DNA from: Takakia lepidozioides
Taxonomy: Eukaryota > Streptophyta > Takakiopsida > Takakiales > Takakiaceae
Assembly (NCBI GenBank): GCA_030704615.1
Contig: CM060732.1
Coordinates: 8,928,001 to 8,992,000 of the forward strand
DNA length: 64,000 nt
Reading direction: 5' to 3'
Positions 40,771-50,829 of this stretch are shown here, one piece after another. The notes beneath the pieces were generated by a model, which did not search any database, was not told the DNA's origin, and saw only the letters and a program-made list of their open reading frames with translations. The translations under genes were made by a program, and so were the position numbers. Position 1 is the first letter of the stretch. Every line of letters begins with the position of its first letter.

Positions 40771-41642
40771 CTATCCAATGCAATGTGGACATAACCAATC
40801 CCCATCTGGAACCATCTCAAGAGGTGGAGTCAAGCATCCCATATGCCAACCTCTAGAGCATCGATCGCATACCAGCATGGTGGCTGCCCCTTTAGCAGAC
40901 CCACACAACATACACCTCAAACCTGCAGATACCACTGCCAGGTTTGGGTCAATCCTGCCATCAACATTCGGAAGGTGACATGGCGCACAATTACGCACAT
41001 GGTCCTTCCAAGTTATGCCATCCCGACCCTCCAAGACCAAGACGCCTGAGGGCAAGACCTCTCGAACCCTTAAAATAACACGTCCTGCAGTCACATCCAA
41101 GGTTGTAGGAGCAGTCTGCTGCAGATAGACATAGTCACCAGGGTTGAATCTCCGAACCCCAGGACGATAGCCCCCACCACGTATGGTAGCATACCTCAAC
41201 GTATCACGGTGTTGTGCAATGGCAAGGTTCTCGAAAGCCATGGGCATGACTCTCTTGAACAACTCTGCACGCTGCTCACATGCACGTGCCCACACGTCCG
41301 GATCGTCAAGGTTAAGAACTGTAGCAGCTTCTCTGCGAATGGATGTAGGCAAATCCGGCTCTCGGCCAAAGAGAAGAAAGTATGGTGAGAAGGAGGCAAG
41401 TGATGCTTGCTTGCTGAACCTATAGCCCATGGCTAACCAGGGTAACTGAAGGTCCCAATCTCCTAGGTGTCCCTTCTGCAAGCCATACTTGCGCAAACCC
41501 CTCTTCACTGTCTGAACAACTCTCTCTGCCAAGCCATCGGCCTCAGGATGATCCCGAGAAGTGGTGCGGTGGTCTATCAAGGCCTTGTCACACAAAGCCT
41601 GAAACTCCCCCAAGAACTCTCTCCCTTGGTCCGTGAGTACCT
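40771..41642 (-). pseudogene. Integrase C-terminal part with PHD finger (right element)
   Basis: Continues the integrase interrupted at 41,642: GEFQALCDKALIDHRTTSRD and DHPEADGLAERVVQTVKRGL with the catalytic Glu, ASLASFSPYFLLFGREPDLP, then the SH3-like module FNPGDYVYLQQTAPTTLDV. The PHD finger (about 40,900-40,790) has CMLC, VCDRC, SRGWHMGC and WLCPHC: all eight zinc ligands and the conserved Trp. This part is one uninterrupted frame of about 280 codons, so it was probably functional until recently. Confidence 0.88.
41638..41642. repeat. Target site duplication of Tat/Ogre-like element, left copy (TACCT)
   Basis: Matches 54,760-54,764. The uninterrupted site is visible in the left element near 32,910 (GAGTACCTCGGCTGG). 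Confidence 0.92.
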
Positions 41643-42679
41643 TGTCGCGCGGCTTTTACTCACCCATCCCTTCGCTATCCGAGGCGGAAACTCCAAGATA
41701 GAAGAGTTGGAAATCTCTAAGTACTCAGCCCGCGCAGAACAATCAGTCATGACCTACAGCTAGTGTATCATGGGGGTGTTTCCTATTTGTTTCCTTTTCC
41801 GCATTCATCTTAGCTACCTTACCATTGATAATTAAGTATCAGTTTGCTTCATCAATTTATCGGTTTCCTTCACTCCTCCATTCAATCCACAGCTTCACTC
41901 AGATCTCTCTACACAGTGTGATTGTATCGTATAAGTATCAGATTATGATTTATCAGGTATCAGGCCGAAGCCATTGTGTCTCTATTCTCCTCTACAATAT
42001 CCCTACAGCTTTGCATATAACAAGCATCTACTAATCCTCTTTCCTCCTTCATCGTGCTCACCGACTTCCGCTCCCGCCTGACTCCGAAGTCCTCCCCGAA
42101 TAATGATAATAATGATCCCCTCATCATTCCCCGTTTTTCCCTTTATCCTCCTATCCGCGGTTCTAACCGTTTCCTTCTCTAACCGTCGTATGTGAACTAA
42201 CATGTTCCCTTCACTGGTGTTGTTCCCCACAGTCGTTCCCTGTCCTACTCTTCGTTCCCTATTATCGTGACAGCTGTGTCAAGCGGTGACTGGCTGTGTT
42301 TGGCTGTGTCGGGCTGTGACTGGCTGTGTGGCTGTGCCGGGCTGTGACTGGCTGTGTGGGCTGTGTGGGCTGTGACGACTGTGACGGCTGTGTGGGCTGT
42401 GACGACTGTGACGGGATGTGTTGGCTGTGTGGGCTGTGACGGCTGTGTGGGCTGTGACGACTGTGACGGGCTGTGTTGGCTGTGTGGGCTGTGTGGGCTG
42501 TGTCGGCTGTGTGGGCTGTGACGACTGTGACGGGCTGTGTTGGCTGTGTGGGCTGTGACGGCTGTGTGGGCTGTGACTGCTGTCACCCCTAAGGTTCCTG
42601 TTTGTCTCAGTCTGTGCAAAAATTAAGGGTACCCTACAGATCCCGTATAAGTGTCTAAGTCCCCTACAGTCCTCTAACA
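41643..42679 (-). repeat. 3' LTR of Tat/Ogre-like element (1,037 bp)
   Basis: Nearly identical to 53,727-54,759. Contains a minisatellite at 42,283-42,592. Confidence 0.95.
42283..42592. repeat. LTR minisatellite of GGCTGTG(TG/AC) units
   Basis: About 30 units of 9 to 10 bp such as GGCTGTGTGGGCTGTGACG. The other LTR has the same array with different copy arrangement (54,346-54,665). The minus-strand frame reads repeated TAVTAHTA or QPTQPS. Confidence 0.9.
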
Positions 42680-42681
42680 TT

Positions 42682-42695
42682 ACCCCTTCCCCCCT
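42682..42695 (-). promoter_or_regulatory. Polypurine tract of Tat/Ogre-like element
   Basis: On the minus strand GAGGGGGGAAGGGGTA immediately precedes the 3' LTR start TGTTAGAGG, as needed for plus-strand cDNA priming. Confidence 0.85.
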
Positions 42696-42717
42696 CAAAA
42701 AGCCGTGTCCTCACGGT

Positions 42718-44112
42718 TTACTGTTTCCAAGTAGCAAACCTTTGTGAGTGAGCACCTTGTTGACGTTGAGAGTTTCGTGGTGGGCTGTGTGTACGAGCCC
42801 GAGGTCTGTCTCTGGTTGATGGAGATGGTTGATCACTACCTGGATAAGTGAGGCCTTCTGGAGGCTGATATCGAGGTAATCTTTCCGGCATAGGAGATCC
42901 CCTTTGTTTCTTCTCTTCCATCTGAATTGCATAGTCTTCTCCCATGTCAAAAGAATTCTGTGAAGAAACAGTTGTATCAGAATCCTCATCGCCTCTCAGG
43001 TGTTTTAATTTTCGAACTTTTTGTGGAATCATCTTGGGCATACAATGCTGTCCTACCATGTCTGGAAGTTTGCATTTTACGACCTGGTGTAACCGTTGAA
43101 CAGCAAAATTGGTGTAGACACTGAGCTCCTTGTCTGTCCAAATGAGTGGGGTACCAATTACTGGTGCAGCGTGCAAGTATTTCCATGCGATATGTCCCTT
43201 ATAGAAAATGTCATCAAGTCCGAATTTCTGTGTTGACAAATTGTTGCAGGCTGCTTGAAACCATGAACGAATTTGAGAATCCTTCTGTATCATAACTTTT
43301 GGGTCATATAGGTACATATGAGGTGGCACCGAAGGTAATACCCAATGATCTCCACTGGAGTAACTTTGAAAGCGTGCTTGCATCTTTTGTTGCTCTATGT
43401 GGTAACGTATCAGAAAACAAGCAGCGTAGTATAGCCCGCACCCCATGACAATACTTGCTATCTCCTTGGTCTTGGTATAAATGAGTCCATGTACAACCTG
43501 GAAAGCAACCAATTCCCTCAACATGGTACCTGCCTCGTGCCAGTATTGTGCAAAGTGATGATCTTCAATATGTCGATTGTTTGGAAGAACTTTAGTCCTG
43601 GTTGCCACTGGCAGCCAAATACGCATGATTTGGTAGTAATGTGCGAATGACTGCGGAGGACTAAATTCTTTCCAAGCCAAATCCAACATGATGGGAATTT
43701 GGTTGAAGGGCATAATCATAGCCCTACTGTACTCCCTGGCAGCTGGAGTTTTAGGTGGGTTAAAAGCTGCATTGCCCCATACCTCCGGCTGTGGTGGCTG
43801 TGGTGTGGTTGTAGTAACCACAGGTTCAGCTACTGGTACACTGACCTGTTGTGGTGGTGGTGGTACTGGTTCCTGTACCATTGGCATCTCCTGCACCTCC
43901 TGTGAAGACTGAAAAGCCAGAGTTCTGGCTTGCAAATAAGAAGCCATTAGCTGTTCCTGAGGGATATAGACTCTTTGGTCGATGTTTGAAGTGAGGTCTT
44001 CCACTTGAGTCTGGAGTCCGTCTACATCCTCTTGTAACTCTGCTATCCTACTATAGACATTGTCTATAGTAGTTGTGGCAATGTTCTGCACCTGCAGTCT
44101 AAGCTCATTCAT
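42718..44112 (-). CDS. Unknown ORF after integrase, third (464 codons)
   Basis: Starts MNELRLQVQNIATTTID. The first 60 residues form a heptad-like coiled coil (SRIAELQEDVDGLQTQVEDL). A Pro/Val-rich linker follows (VPPPPQQVSVPVAEP), then a mostly helical, aromatic-rich central domain (about residues 140-370), and a basic Ser/Pro-rich tail. No clear signal peptide; YYAACFLIRYHIEQQ is at most a weak hydrophobic stretch, so an envelope role is not supported. The start overlaps the previous ORF stop by 4 nt (ATGA-type arrangement), suggesting coupled expression or a former single polyprotein. Family not recognised. Confidence 0.7.
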   Translation of the reverse strand: MNELRLQVQNIATTTIDNVYSRIAELQEDVDGLQTQVEDLTSNIDQRVYIPQEQLMASYLQARTLAFQSSQEVQEMPMVQEPVPPPPQQVSVPVAEPVVTTTTPQPPQPEVWGNAAFNPPKTPAAREYSRAMIMPFNQIPIMLDLAWKEFSPPQSFAHYYQIMRIWLPVATRTKVLPNNRHIEDHHFAQYWHEAGTMLRELVAFQVVHGLIYTKTKEIASIVMGCGLYYAACFLIRYHIEQQKMQARFQSYSSGDHWVLPSVPPHMYLYDPKVMIQKDSQIRSWFQAACNNLSTQKFGLDDIFYKGHIAWKYLHAAPVIGTPLIWTDKELSVYTNFAVQRLHQVVKCKLPDMVGQHCMPKMIPQKVRKLKHLRGDEDSDTTVSSQNSFDMGEDYAIQMEEKKQRGSPMPERLPRYQPPEGLTYPGSDQPSPSTRDRPRARTHSPPRNSQRQQGAHSQRFATWKQ

Positions 44113-44567
44113 CTCGCTTTGGGTGAGCTTCCGTGGGCTTTGCCTTCTACTGGCCCTTGTGCTAACCAGACCTGCATAAGGCTGTTATCCACCAAGCTGC
44201 TTGTGGTTCCCCTGAGAGTTTGCTCCTCTCTTAGCTTATACAATTCCAACTGCTGTTGTAAAGCCTTCATGCGCTTCGCCTGTGGCTCAACCAATTGCGC
44301 ATAGGCAGCAAGTAGATTATTGGCTTCTTTCGAAGCCTTGTTACTGACCGCGATTTCATTTCTATTGGCCACGATGGTTTGTTGCAACTCCACGATGTAT
44401 TTCTCTTGCTCAGCTTCCATCTGCCTGTATTGCTTGAAAGTATCTTCATTGCGACAGATTGTATTCTTCATATCGACAATGAGCTTCATGTGCTCCACAT
44501 TCTCTTCTTCTGCCTTCGTACATTTTTCCGCTTGACTGTTTATTTCTTTTGTTGATTGGTCAAGCAT
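44109..44567 (-). CDS. Coiled-coil ORF after integrase, second (152 codons)
   Basis: Starts MLDQSTKEINSQAEKCTKAE. It is almost entirely Glu/Lys/Gln-rich with heptad spacing (VEHMKLIVDMKNTI, YIVELQQTIVANRNEI, RMKALQQQLELYKLREEQ). It lies between the 625- and 464-codon ORFs: its start is 18 nt after the first stop and its end overlaps the next start. The three may once have been one protein of about 1,240 residues. No enzyme motif. Confidence 0.65.
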   Translation of the reverse strand: MLDQSTKEINSQAEKCTKAEEENVEHMKLIVDMKNTICRNEDTFKQYRQMEAEQEKYIVELQQTIVANRNEIAVSNKASKEANNLLAAYAQLVEPQAKRMKALQQQLELYKLREEQTLRGTTSSLVDNSLMQVWLAQGPVEGKAHGSSPKAR

Positions 44568-44584
44568 AGTTGTAAATGTAGCGC

Positions 44585-46462
44585 TTACTTATGTGCTTCG
44601 TGCAACTGGTCTTGCGCGAGGCCTGCCTCAATCAATTGTTGCTTGGCCAATTGCAAAGCCATTTCTGTATTGGCCAAGTCCTGCTTCATCTTGAGAGTGA
44701 CCTCTTCATCGACCTTGTTTGCACACTCAGTGGCAAGTCGAGCCTCAAACTCCTTCCTGAGTTCTTCTTTCAAGGCTGTCAATTGGGTAATTGGAACATG
44801 GGTTTTGACATAAGTCCCCAACAAATTAAGTGTCCTGCCTATGGAACTCATCAGCATTGCCTGTTGAGGGTCATCATGGTGAGGTTGCTGCTGTTCCTCC
44901 TGATCTTCAACAGTATGATGTCTCACTAACCATTCAGACCATTGTCCCACCGGATTTTCTTCCTGAACTACTTCATTTATGACCGGTGCTACAGTGTCAT
45001 GGCCTTCCGCCTGTGGTACCTCCGACACAGGTGTGTGCATTATATGTACCTCAGGATTTCGCTTGGGCAACTGTTGCACCTCTGGGATTTCTGTCTGCTT
45101 GACCAGACCAGAATATTCATAGAGAAGGTCCCCTTTCTCTATTTCTGCCACTATCTGTTCTGTAGTTGGAATATCTATCCCTTCACTTTCCAAATCAATT
45201 ATTTCGGGTTGAGCTGCATGGATAACTTGTGACCTTGTGACAAGTCGTTCAAGTGGCTGTGTTGGTTGTGATGCAGAAGTAACTTCTTCCTCCCTCTCTG
45301 AAGGTCCTGCTTCCAGTAATAACATTCTTTTGTGCTGCTGTGCCCCTTCCTGGTCATGAGCTTGGGAAACATTATCATGCGGAATCCGTGAAGCCAGTGG
45401 ATCTGCCACTACAGTCTTTCCCCTTCTCTGCCTCTTAGTCTCGGGTTGTGCTGCTAGTCCACCCTCACTGTGTGAAGAGCCTTGCTCTTCCATTGCAGTT
45501 GTTTCTGGCTCAAACACTCCCATTTCCTTCCTTTCTTGTGCATTAAGTATGCGAGAATCAAGGATTATTTGAGCAATGATTGGGCCAGACACTATGATAG
45601 GAGATTTTGCGGTAGTACCTTGTAATCTTTTCATCTCCTCTACCAGTGCGTTGTACATTATGTCCGCCCATGGTACCTCTTGTCCCTTCAAGCCTTTGAG
45701 GATTTCCTCTGTGAAGGATCTGCTCAAATATTGTTGGTTCTGTTTCAGGGCAATCAGAACGTTCAATACTTGGCCTATGTCTTTTAACCCTGGGTACACA
45801 GCTTTGGTACAAGCATAACCCTGAGTTTTAAAGAAACTCCCTTCTTGGAATAAATCCCCTATTTGCAGTCTTTCCCTGTGTTCCTCCACATACACATGAC
45901 CTGCTGGCAATCGAAACAATTGCTGGAGATATAGGGGAGTAATCATTAATTCAACTCCCTTCACCGTTGTTGTTCCTGTCTTTGGCTCAAAGTTCTGCAA
46001 AAATTGTAACATGTACTGTCTATGGTGTAGTGTCCAATCCATGCTTTGCAATCCTTCCAATCTCAGCTCCTTCAGTATCTTTATCGCCTGTGGGGTAGCC
46101 ATCGTTTGTTTCTGCAGAATTGTGGTGCTCTTCACCCTGATTTCCTCCATTCCTCTCACTCTCTTCATCTTAGACTCACAGAACTGCTTTGGCTGTAACA
46201 ACTGCAGGAATGCCTGTAGTGCACAAAGCAGAAACGTATGGTTGCCGCAGAAAGCTATGGGTAATCTCTTGTAAGCCTGCGGGGCTTGCAAGCATTGTTC
46301 AAGAGAAAAGCTCTGCTCTTTCGTTTCGTGTCTCTGCCATTGCGTAAGTAATATTGCGAGCGTATAGTCTGTTAGTTCCTCCATAGTTTCCAAGTTATAG
46401 CATTTATGGCCTGTCCTGTCGAGACGCCCGTTACTCAGAACGACGCCGCCTCTTGCGCTCAA
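44585..46462 (-). CDS. Unknown ORF after integrase, first (625 codons)
   Basis: Starts MSARGGVVLSNGRLDRTGHK; a later Met (METMEELTD region, about 46,383) is an alternative. The N-terminal 300 residues are helical (LQAFLQLLQPKQF, HHRQYMLQFLQNFEPK, LYLQQLFRLPAGHVYV). The middle is acidic and disordered with a basic patch (ETKRQRRGKTV), and the C-terminal 100 residues form a coiled coil (LKEELRKEFEARLATE, LANTEMALQLAKQQLIEA). The frame is uninterrupted, which argues for selection or recent insertion. No similarity recognised; it occupies the place of env-like ORFs in some plant gypsy elements but lacks a signal peptide or membrane anchor. Confidence 0.7.
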   Translation of the reverse strand: MSARGGVVLSNGRLDRTGHKCYNLETMEELTDYTLAILLTQWQRHETKEQSFSLEQCLQAPQAYKRLPIAFCGNHTFLLCALQAFLQLLQPKQFCESKMKRVRGMEEIRVKSTTILQKQTMATPQAIKILKELRLEGLQSMDWTLHHRQYMLQFLQNFEPKTGTTTVKGVELMITPLYLQQLFRLPAGHVYVEEHRERLQIGDLFQEGSFFKTQGYACTKAVYPGLKDIGQVLNVLIALKQNQQYLSRSFTEEILKGLKGQEVPWADIMYNALVEEMKRLQGTTAKSPIIVSGPIIAQIILDSRILNAQERKEMGVFEPETTAMEEQGSSHSEGGLAAQPETKRQRRGKTVVADPLASRIPHDNVSQAHDQEGAQQHKRMLLLEAGPSEREEEVTSASQPTQPLERLVTRSQVIHAAQPEIIDLESEGIDIPTTEQIVAEIEKGDLLYEYSGLVKQTEIPEVQQLPKRNPEVHIMHTPVSEVPQAEGHDTVAPVINEVVQEENPVGQWSEWLVRHHTVEDQEEQQQPHHDDPQQAMLMSSIGRTLNLLGTYVKTHVPITQLTALKEELRKEFEARLATECANKVDEEVTLKMKQDLANTEMALQLAKQQLIEAGLAQDQLHEAHK

Positions 46463-46497
46463 TTTCCCTCCATTTTCTTGATCATTTCTCTGGTTTT

Positions 46498-48201
46498 CTA
46501 TTGGCTGTATCGCTGTGACTGGATTTTAACTTTTATCTTCTTTAGTGGACTTTCCCTGTTGGATAGTCCACTAGGATCACACATGCGACATGAATTCAGT
46601 TTTTCTGTACTTGCCGTTCGTTCTGTTTCCCTTTTTCCGTATTCATTAATGGGCCCGCCTTTCATCCCTTTTGACGGCCGTTCTTGTCCTCTTTCTTTTT
46701 GACACCTGTCCTTGCACTTCATTCTCTGCTGTGTGTCGCACCCTGACCTCCACGTGTCTATTTTTAAAGTAATTTCCGTTTCTTCTTCCTTCAGCCATTT
46801 TCCTGAAGTTTTTATGTGTCCACTTGTCACTGATTCTATGGATCGTGTAACTTTAGTAGGCTGTGTTGAGCTGTGACAGGCTGTGTCATACTGTGTTACG
46901 CTGTGATAGGCTGTGTTGCACTGTGGTAAGCTGTGATAGGCTGTGACACGCTGCGGTAGGTTGTGATAGGCTGTGTCACGCCGTGATGGGCTGTGATAGG
47001 CTGTGTCACGCCGTGATGGGCTGACAAGTGTTCCATACTCCGTTCGTAACACTGGTGCAGCCCGTGACTGCTCTTGCGGTTCAACATGCAAATCATGCTG
47101 CAGGGGTTTGTCATGGATACCACTGTACCCCTTCAACTTATTTGCATTGACTCTTCCCAGCATTTCTTTGTTAATGGTTTGTAACATGGCTGTGTTGTTA
47201 TCATACATCTTTTGTATGACATAAGGTCCTTTCCATGGTGATTTAAGCTTAGAAGCTTGAATCTTTCCTTTCTTCTGCAACCATAGAACCAAATCCCCCG
47301 TCTTAAAAGTCTTTAACTTGCCTTCATCAAACTGTTCCTTTCTCTTCATCTGAATTCTGGTCATATTATCAGCTGCATCAGCACGTACTTCTTCCACATG
47401 GTATAATTCATGTTTCCTGACCTTGATGGAGTCTTGCAATTCCATTCTTTTTCCCCACTCCGTTCTCATGGTAGGTAACAGGAATTCCACTGGAAGTAAG
47501 GCTTCCATACCATAAACTAATTGGAATGGTGTATACTTAGTGGTGACTTTATATGAAGTCCTGTATGACCACAAAGCTGTCAGCAGCTTTGTATCCCAAT
47601 CCGTTCTGTTTGCATTGACTATCTTAGCCAAGATAGTACATAGTATTTTGTTGGTAGCCTCTGCCTGCCCATTACCCTGTGGGTAATATGTTGTACTCTT
47701 TCTATGCACAATCATAAACTCTTTAGTCAATAACTCAATGGTCTCATTCATGAAGTGACTTCCTTGATCACTGATAAATTCTAAGGGTCCAAATCGTGTA
47801 AGTATGTTCTCGTACAGGAACCTTGCTGTGGACTTGGCTGTGTTGTCCCTCAAAGCTTTAGCTTCCACCCACTTTGTAGTATAATCAGTGGCTGTAATTA
47901 TGTACCTGTTTTGTGTATTCTTGGATGGTGGATTAATTGGTCCAACAAAGTCTAGTCCCCATTTCTGAAATGGTTCCGTAGGCATTGTAGGATGCAAGGC
48001 CATTCTTCCAGATCTCTGCAAAGGTCCTAGCCTCTGACATTCATCACACTTCTGACAATACTCATGTACATCTTTGAACAAAGTAGGCCACCAGTATCCT
48101 GCGAGTAGTATCTTTCTACTGGTAGTCTCTTCTCCAAAATGACCTCCAGCCACTCCTTTATGAACTTCCTCCAAGACTTTATTTACTTCATGGTGGTACA
48201 A
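46498..48201 (-). CDS. Integrase of Tat/Ogre-like element with repeat-rich C-terminal tail
   Basis: H2C2 finger ([14 protein letters not shown], then [11 protein letters not shown]), core with [15 protein letters not shown] (Asp), [14 protein letters not shown] (Asp) and [16 protein letters not shown] (Glu), and C-terminal module [17 protein letters not shown] with [11 protein letters not shown]. After about residue 390 comes a tail of repeats ([24 protein letters not shown]) encoded by the minisatellite at 46,855-47,025, then a basic tail. No chromodomain. The start [10 protein letters not shown] is only the first Met after a one-base frame change from the RT-RNase H frame (about 48,205-48,215); the family normally has RT and integrase in one polyprotein. 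Confidence 0.9.
   Translation of the reverse strand: MYHHEVNKVLEEVHKGVAGGHFGEETTSRKILLAGYWWPTLFKDVHEYCQKCDECQRLGPLQRSGRMALHPTMPTEPFQKWGLDFVGPINPPSKNTQNRYIITATDYTTKWVEAKALRDNTAKSTARFLYENILTRFGPLEFISDQGSHFMNETIELLTKEFMIVHRKSTTYYPQGNGQAEATNKILCTILAKIVNANRTDWDTKLLTALWSYRTSYKVTTKYTPFQLVYGMEALLPVEFLLPTMRTEWGKRMELQDSIKVRKHELYHVEEVRADAADNMTRIQMKRKEQFDEGKLKTFKTGDLVLWLQKKGKIQASKLKSPWKGPYVIQKMYDNNTAMLQTINKEMLGRVNANKLKGYSGIHDKPLQHDLHVEPQEQSRAAPVLRTEYGTLVSPSRRDTAYHSPSRRDTAYHNLPQRVTAYHSLPQCNTAYHSVTQYDTACHSSTQPTKVTRSIESVTSGHIKTSGKWLKEEETEITLKIDTWRSGCDTQQRMKCKDRCQKERGQERPSKGMKGGPINEYGKRETERTASTEKLNSCRMCDPSGLSNRESPLKKIKVKIQSQRYSQ
46855..47025. repeat. Coding minisatellite in integrase tail (GGCTGTG units)
   Basis: About 17 units such as AGGCTGTGATAGGCTGTGTC. 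They are related in sequence and orientation to the LTR minisatellite (GGCTGTGTGGGCTGTGACG). Confidence 0.85.
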
Positions 48202-48209
48202 GCATCGTT

Positions 48210-49862
48210 TTAGTACCCATCAGGTCCTAACTTATACATTCTGCTTCCTACCATAGTATAAGGTAAAGCTTTGATAGCGATTCTCTTCCTCTGCTCCTTA
48301 CCATAACTAGGTGGGCACTGACCATGAGCAAGGTAGTATCTGATTGGCCACTGCCAATCTAACCATTCATCTGCACTTCCTTGCACCTCCATTACAAATA
48401 AACTCGCATCAGGTAACTGATCGTCCACTCCTGTGGCGGCCTCTCCTGTTGTTAGTCGTGACAAATGATCTGCCACAAGATGCAAACGGCCAGGCTTGTA
48501 AATAACCTCGAACTCAAACTCATGCAAGATTATTAACCACCTCGCTATCCTTCCACTTATCAAAGGTTTGTTCACCAGATATATCAGAGCCTGGTGATCC
48601 ACATAAAACATAAACTTTCTTCCCAATAGGTAATGCCTGAATTTCTTCACTGCATAGATCATTGCCAATGCTTCTCTTTCCGTTGTGCTATAGTTCCTCT
48701 CAGCACTGTTCATCAACCGGCTAGCATAGTACACAGGTGAATCTATATTCCCTGTAACATTCTGGGCTAACACCGCTCCCAACGCTTCTCCTGATGCATC
48801 GCAGTGAACATGAAATACTACATGCCAGTGAGGGTTAATCAGCACAGGTGTAGTTGTTACTGACAGTGTAAGTTCCTCAAACGCCTGTTGACATTCAGCT
48901 GTCCATGCAAACACTGCATCTTTCTTCAGAAGCTTGCTCAATGGTGCTGCTATTTGTGCATACCTTTTGACAAATCTTCTGTAATAACTGGTTTGCCCAA
49001 GGAATCTCCTTAAACTCTTAACATTCACTGGTGGTGGAGAGACTTTAATGGACTCTGTCTTCCTGGGATCCACAAGGAGTCCCTTCTTACACACAATGTG
49101 TCCCAGAAGCACCCCTGAGTTCACACAGAAAGTACACTTCTCTGGGTTCAAGCCCAGACCTCTCATCCTGCATCTGGCCAGGCATAACTCCAATTTATGC
49201 AAGTGCTCATTCTTAGAGCTGTACACACTGAAATCATCCAAGAATACCTGCATGAAATCATCCAGATACTCATGAAAAGATTCACTTATCACTCTCTGAA
49301 AGGTCGCTGGTGCATTACAAAGTCCAAAGGGCATGACTTTGTATGCATAAGCCCCCCAGTCTGTGATGAAAGCTGTTTTCCCTTGGTCTTCTTCTGCCAC
49401 TTGCACTTGATTATAACCACTGAAGCCATCCATGAATGAGTACATCTCATGGCCTGCCACAGTGTCTAATACTGCTTCTGTGAATGGCAAAGGGAAAGGA
49501 TCTTTCTTCGTACAAGCATTCAGCTTCTTATAGTTCACACATACTCTTAGTTTGCCATTCTTCTTGGGAACTATAACAATGGGTGACAACCAAGTTGTAT
49601 ACTCTATTGGGTATATAAACTTAGCCTCAGCCAACTTCTTTATCTCTTCTCCAACCTTCTGTGCGTAGTTGGGATTCATTCTATACCTCGCCTGCTTGAT
49701 TGGTACTGACCCTGGTTCCAGTTCAATTTTATGCTGACAGACTTCAGGTGGTATCCCTTTTAGATCCTCATAGCTCCAAGCAAATACATCTCTGTATTTG
49801 ATGAACAAGCTTTTAGCTTCTTCGAAGAACTCCGGCTCCAAATCAGCTCCTACTTTCACCAT
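48210..49862 (-). CDS. Reverse transcriptase and RNase H of Tat/Ogre-like element
   Basis: An uninterrupted frame of 550 codons. RT blocks: [60 protein letters not shown], catalytic FLDD in [14 protein letters not shown] (the usual Y is F), and [19 protein letters not shown]. RNase [49 protein letters not shown] and [10 protein letters not shown]. The frame closes with a stop at 48,210 just where integrase continues in the next frame. It follows the protease ORF after about 115 bp. Confidence 0.95.
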   Translation of the reverse strand: MVKVGADLEPEFFEEAKSLFIKYRDVFAWSYEDLKGIPPEVCQHKIELEPGSVPIKQARYRMNPNYAQKVGEEIKKLAEAKFIYPIEYTTWLSPIVIVPKKNGKLRVCVNYKKLNACTKKDPFPLPFTEAVLDTVAGHEMYSFMDGFSGYNQVQVAEEDQGKTAFITDWGAYAYKVMPFGLCNAPATFQRVISESFHEYLDDFMQVFLDDFSVYSSKNEHLHKLELCLARCRMRGLGLNPEKCTFCVNSGVLLGHIVCKKGLLVDPRKTESIKVSPPPVNVKSLRRFLGQTSYYRRFVKRYAQIAAPLSKLLKKDAVFAWTAECQQAFEELTLSVTTTPVLINPHWHVVFHVHCDASGEALGAVLAQNVTGNIDSPVYYASRLMNSAERNYSTTEREALAMIYAVKKFRHYLLGRKFMFYVDHQALIYLVNKPLISGRIARWLIILHEFEFEVIYKPGRLHLVADHLSRLTTGEAATGVDDQLPDASLFVMEVQGSADEWLDWQWPIRYYLAHGQCPPSYGKEQRKRIAIKALPYTMVGSRMYKLGPDGY

Positions 49863-49977
49863 CTCGGTTCCTCCTGAGTTCCCACATTTACTTCTCTCAC
49901 CTGCTCATCAGCTGTGATTGTCCAACCAGTCACCACTTCATCCTTTAAGCTCACAGTGGCTGGTTCTTCTAGGATTT

Positions 49978-50829
49978 CTATCTCTCCCTCCTTTTCTTCA
50001 TAGAAATGTGGGGGTAACAGTTGGTTTCCTCTTCAATTGGTGTTGCTGTCACTACACCACAGCAGATACCTCTCAAACAACTTAGGCTTTCCAGCCGCAT
50101 CTCTGCAACCTGCTCCCATTCTGGGTGTGCAGCAAATAGGGTAGCTTCCTGCTCCTCATCCAGTCCTCCCCTCCAGTCATACTCTCTGACTCCTCGAGGT
50201 CTTCTTGTAGCAGGTAATCTACTAGATTTCTTTGTGGTAATTTGTATCTCGTGCATCCCATTATGCACAGTTAGTAACTGAGAATTCCAGTCATGGAATA
50301 CCCTGGCCTGTTTCAGCCACGGACGTCCCAATAATAAGGAGTAAGCCTCCATGACTTCATCCATTTTTAATACAGTTACTGTGATCATAAAGATCATTTT
50401 CTGTATCTGTATCTTAACTCCTCTTATTAATCCCAATGGCTGTACACTTCTTTGATCTGCCATTGTTACTGTAAATGGGGCTGGTTTCATGTTACTTAGA
50501 CCAAGCTTCTTCCTTAATTGGTCTGTCATGATATTTACTCCAGAACCACCATCTATCAGTACATCAGTTAGTTCTGTGCTTCCAATTCTCAATTGGATTA
50601 CTGGCATAGAATCATCAAAGTCCATGACTGGTTCTCGCCCTTCCGGCTTCACATTATAACTGGTCACCTTGCTGTTCAGGTCTGTGTTTCCTGTCTCTTG
50701 GGCAATTCGATTGATTGCCTGATACAGCCTGTGCCTACAATAAGGTGCCACAGCTAATAGCTGTCCAATGGTAATTTCTGCTTTGGTCTGACATATTACT
50801 TCAGCCAAAGTCTCTTCATTACTTTGCAT
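49978..50829 (-). CDS. Protease region of Tat/Ogre-like element
   Basis: 283 codons starting MQSNEETLAEVICQTK, overlapping the gag frame by 34 nt, compatible with frameshift expression. Retropepsin-like core: LTDVLIDGGSGVNIMTDQL, with DGGS where retropepsins have DTG/DSG (Asp-Gly-Gly-Ser occurs in Tat/Athila-type proteases), and the helper strand AYSLLLGRPWLKQA. The preceding segment MPVIQLRIGSTELTD fits the flap-side strand. The C-terminal part (RGVREYDWRGGLDEEQEATL) leads toward the RT. Confidence 0.85.
   Translation of the reverse strand: MQSNEETLAEVICQTKAEITIGQLLAVAPYCRHRLYQAINRIAQETGNTDLNSKVTSYNVKPEGREPVMDFDDSMPVIQLRIGSTELTDVLIDGGSGVNIMTDQLRKKLGLSNMKPAPFTVTMADQRSVQPLGLIRGVKIQIQKMIFMITVTVLKMDEVMEAYSLLLGRPWLKQARVFHDWNSQLLTVHNGMHEIQITTKKSSRLPATRRPRGVREYDWRGGLDEEQEATLFAAHPEWEQVAEMRLESLSCLRGICCGVVTATPIEEETNCYPHISMKKRRER

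Noticed and set aside
42718-46462. Envelope-like gene(s) after integrase in the Tat/Ogre-like element
   Set aside because: No signal peptide, no convincing membrane anchor, no cleavage-site pattern; the proteins are coiled-coil and charged.
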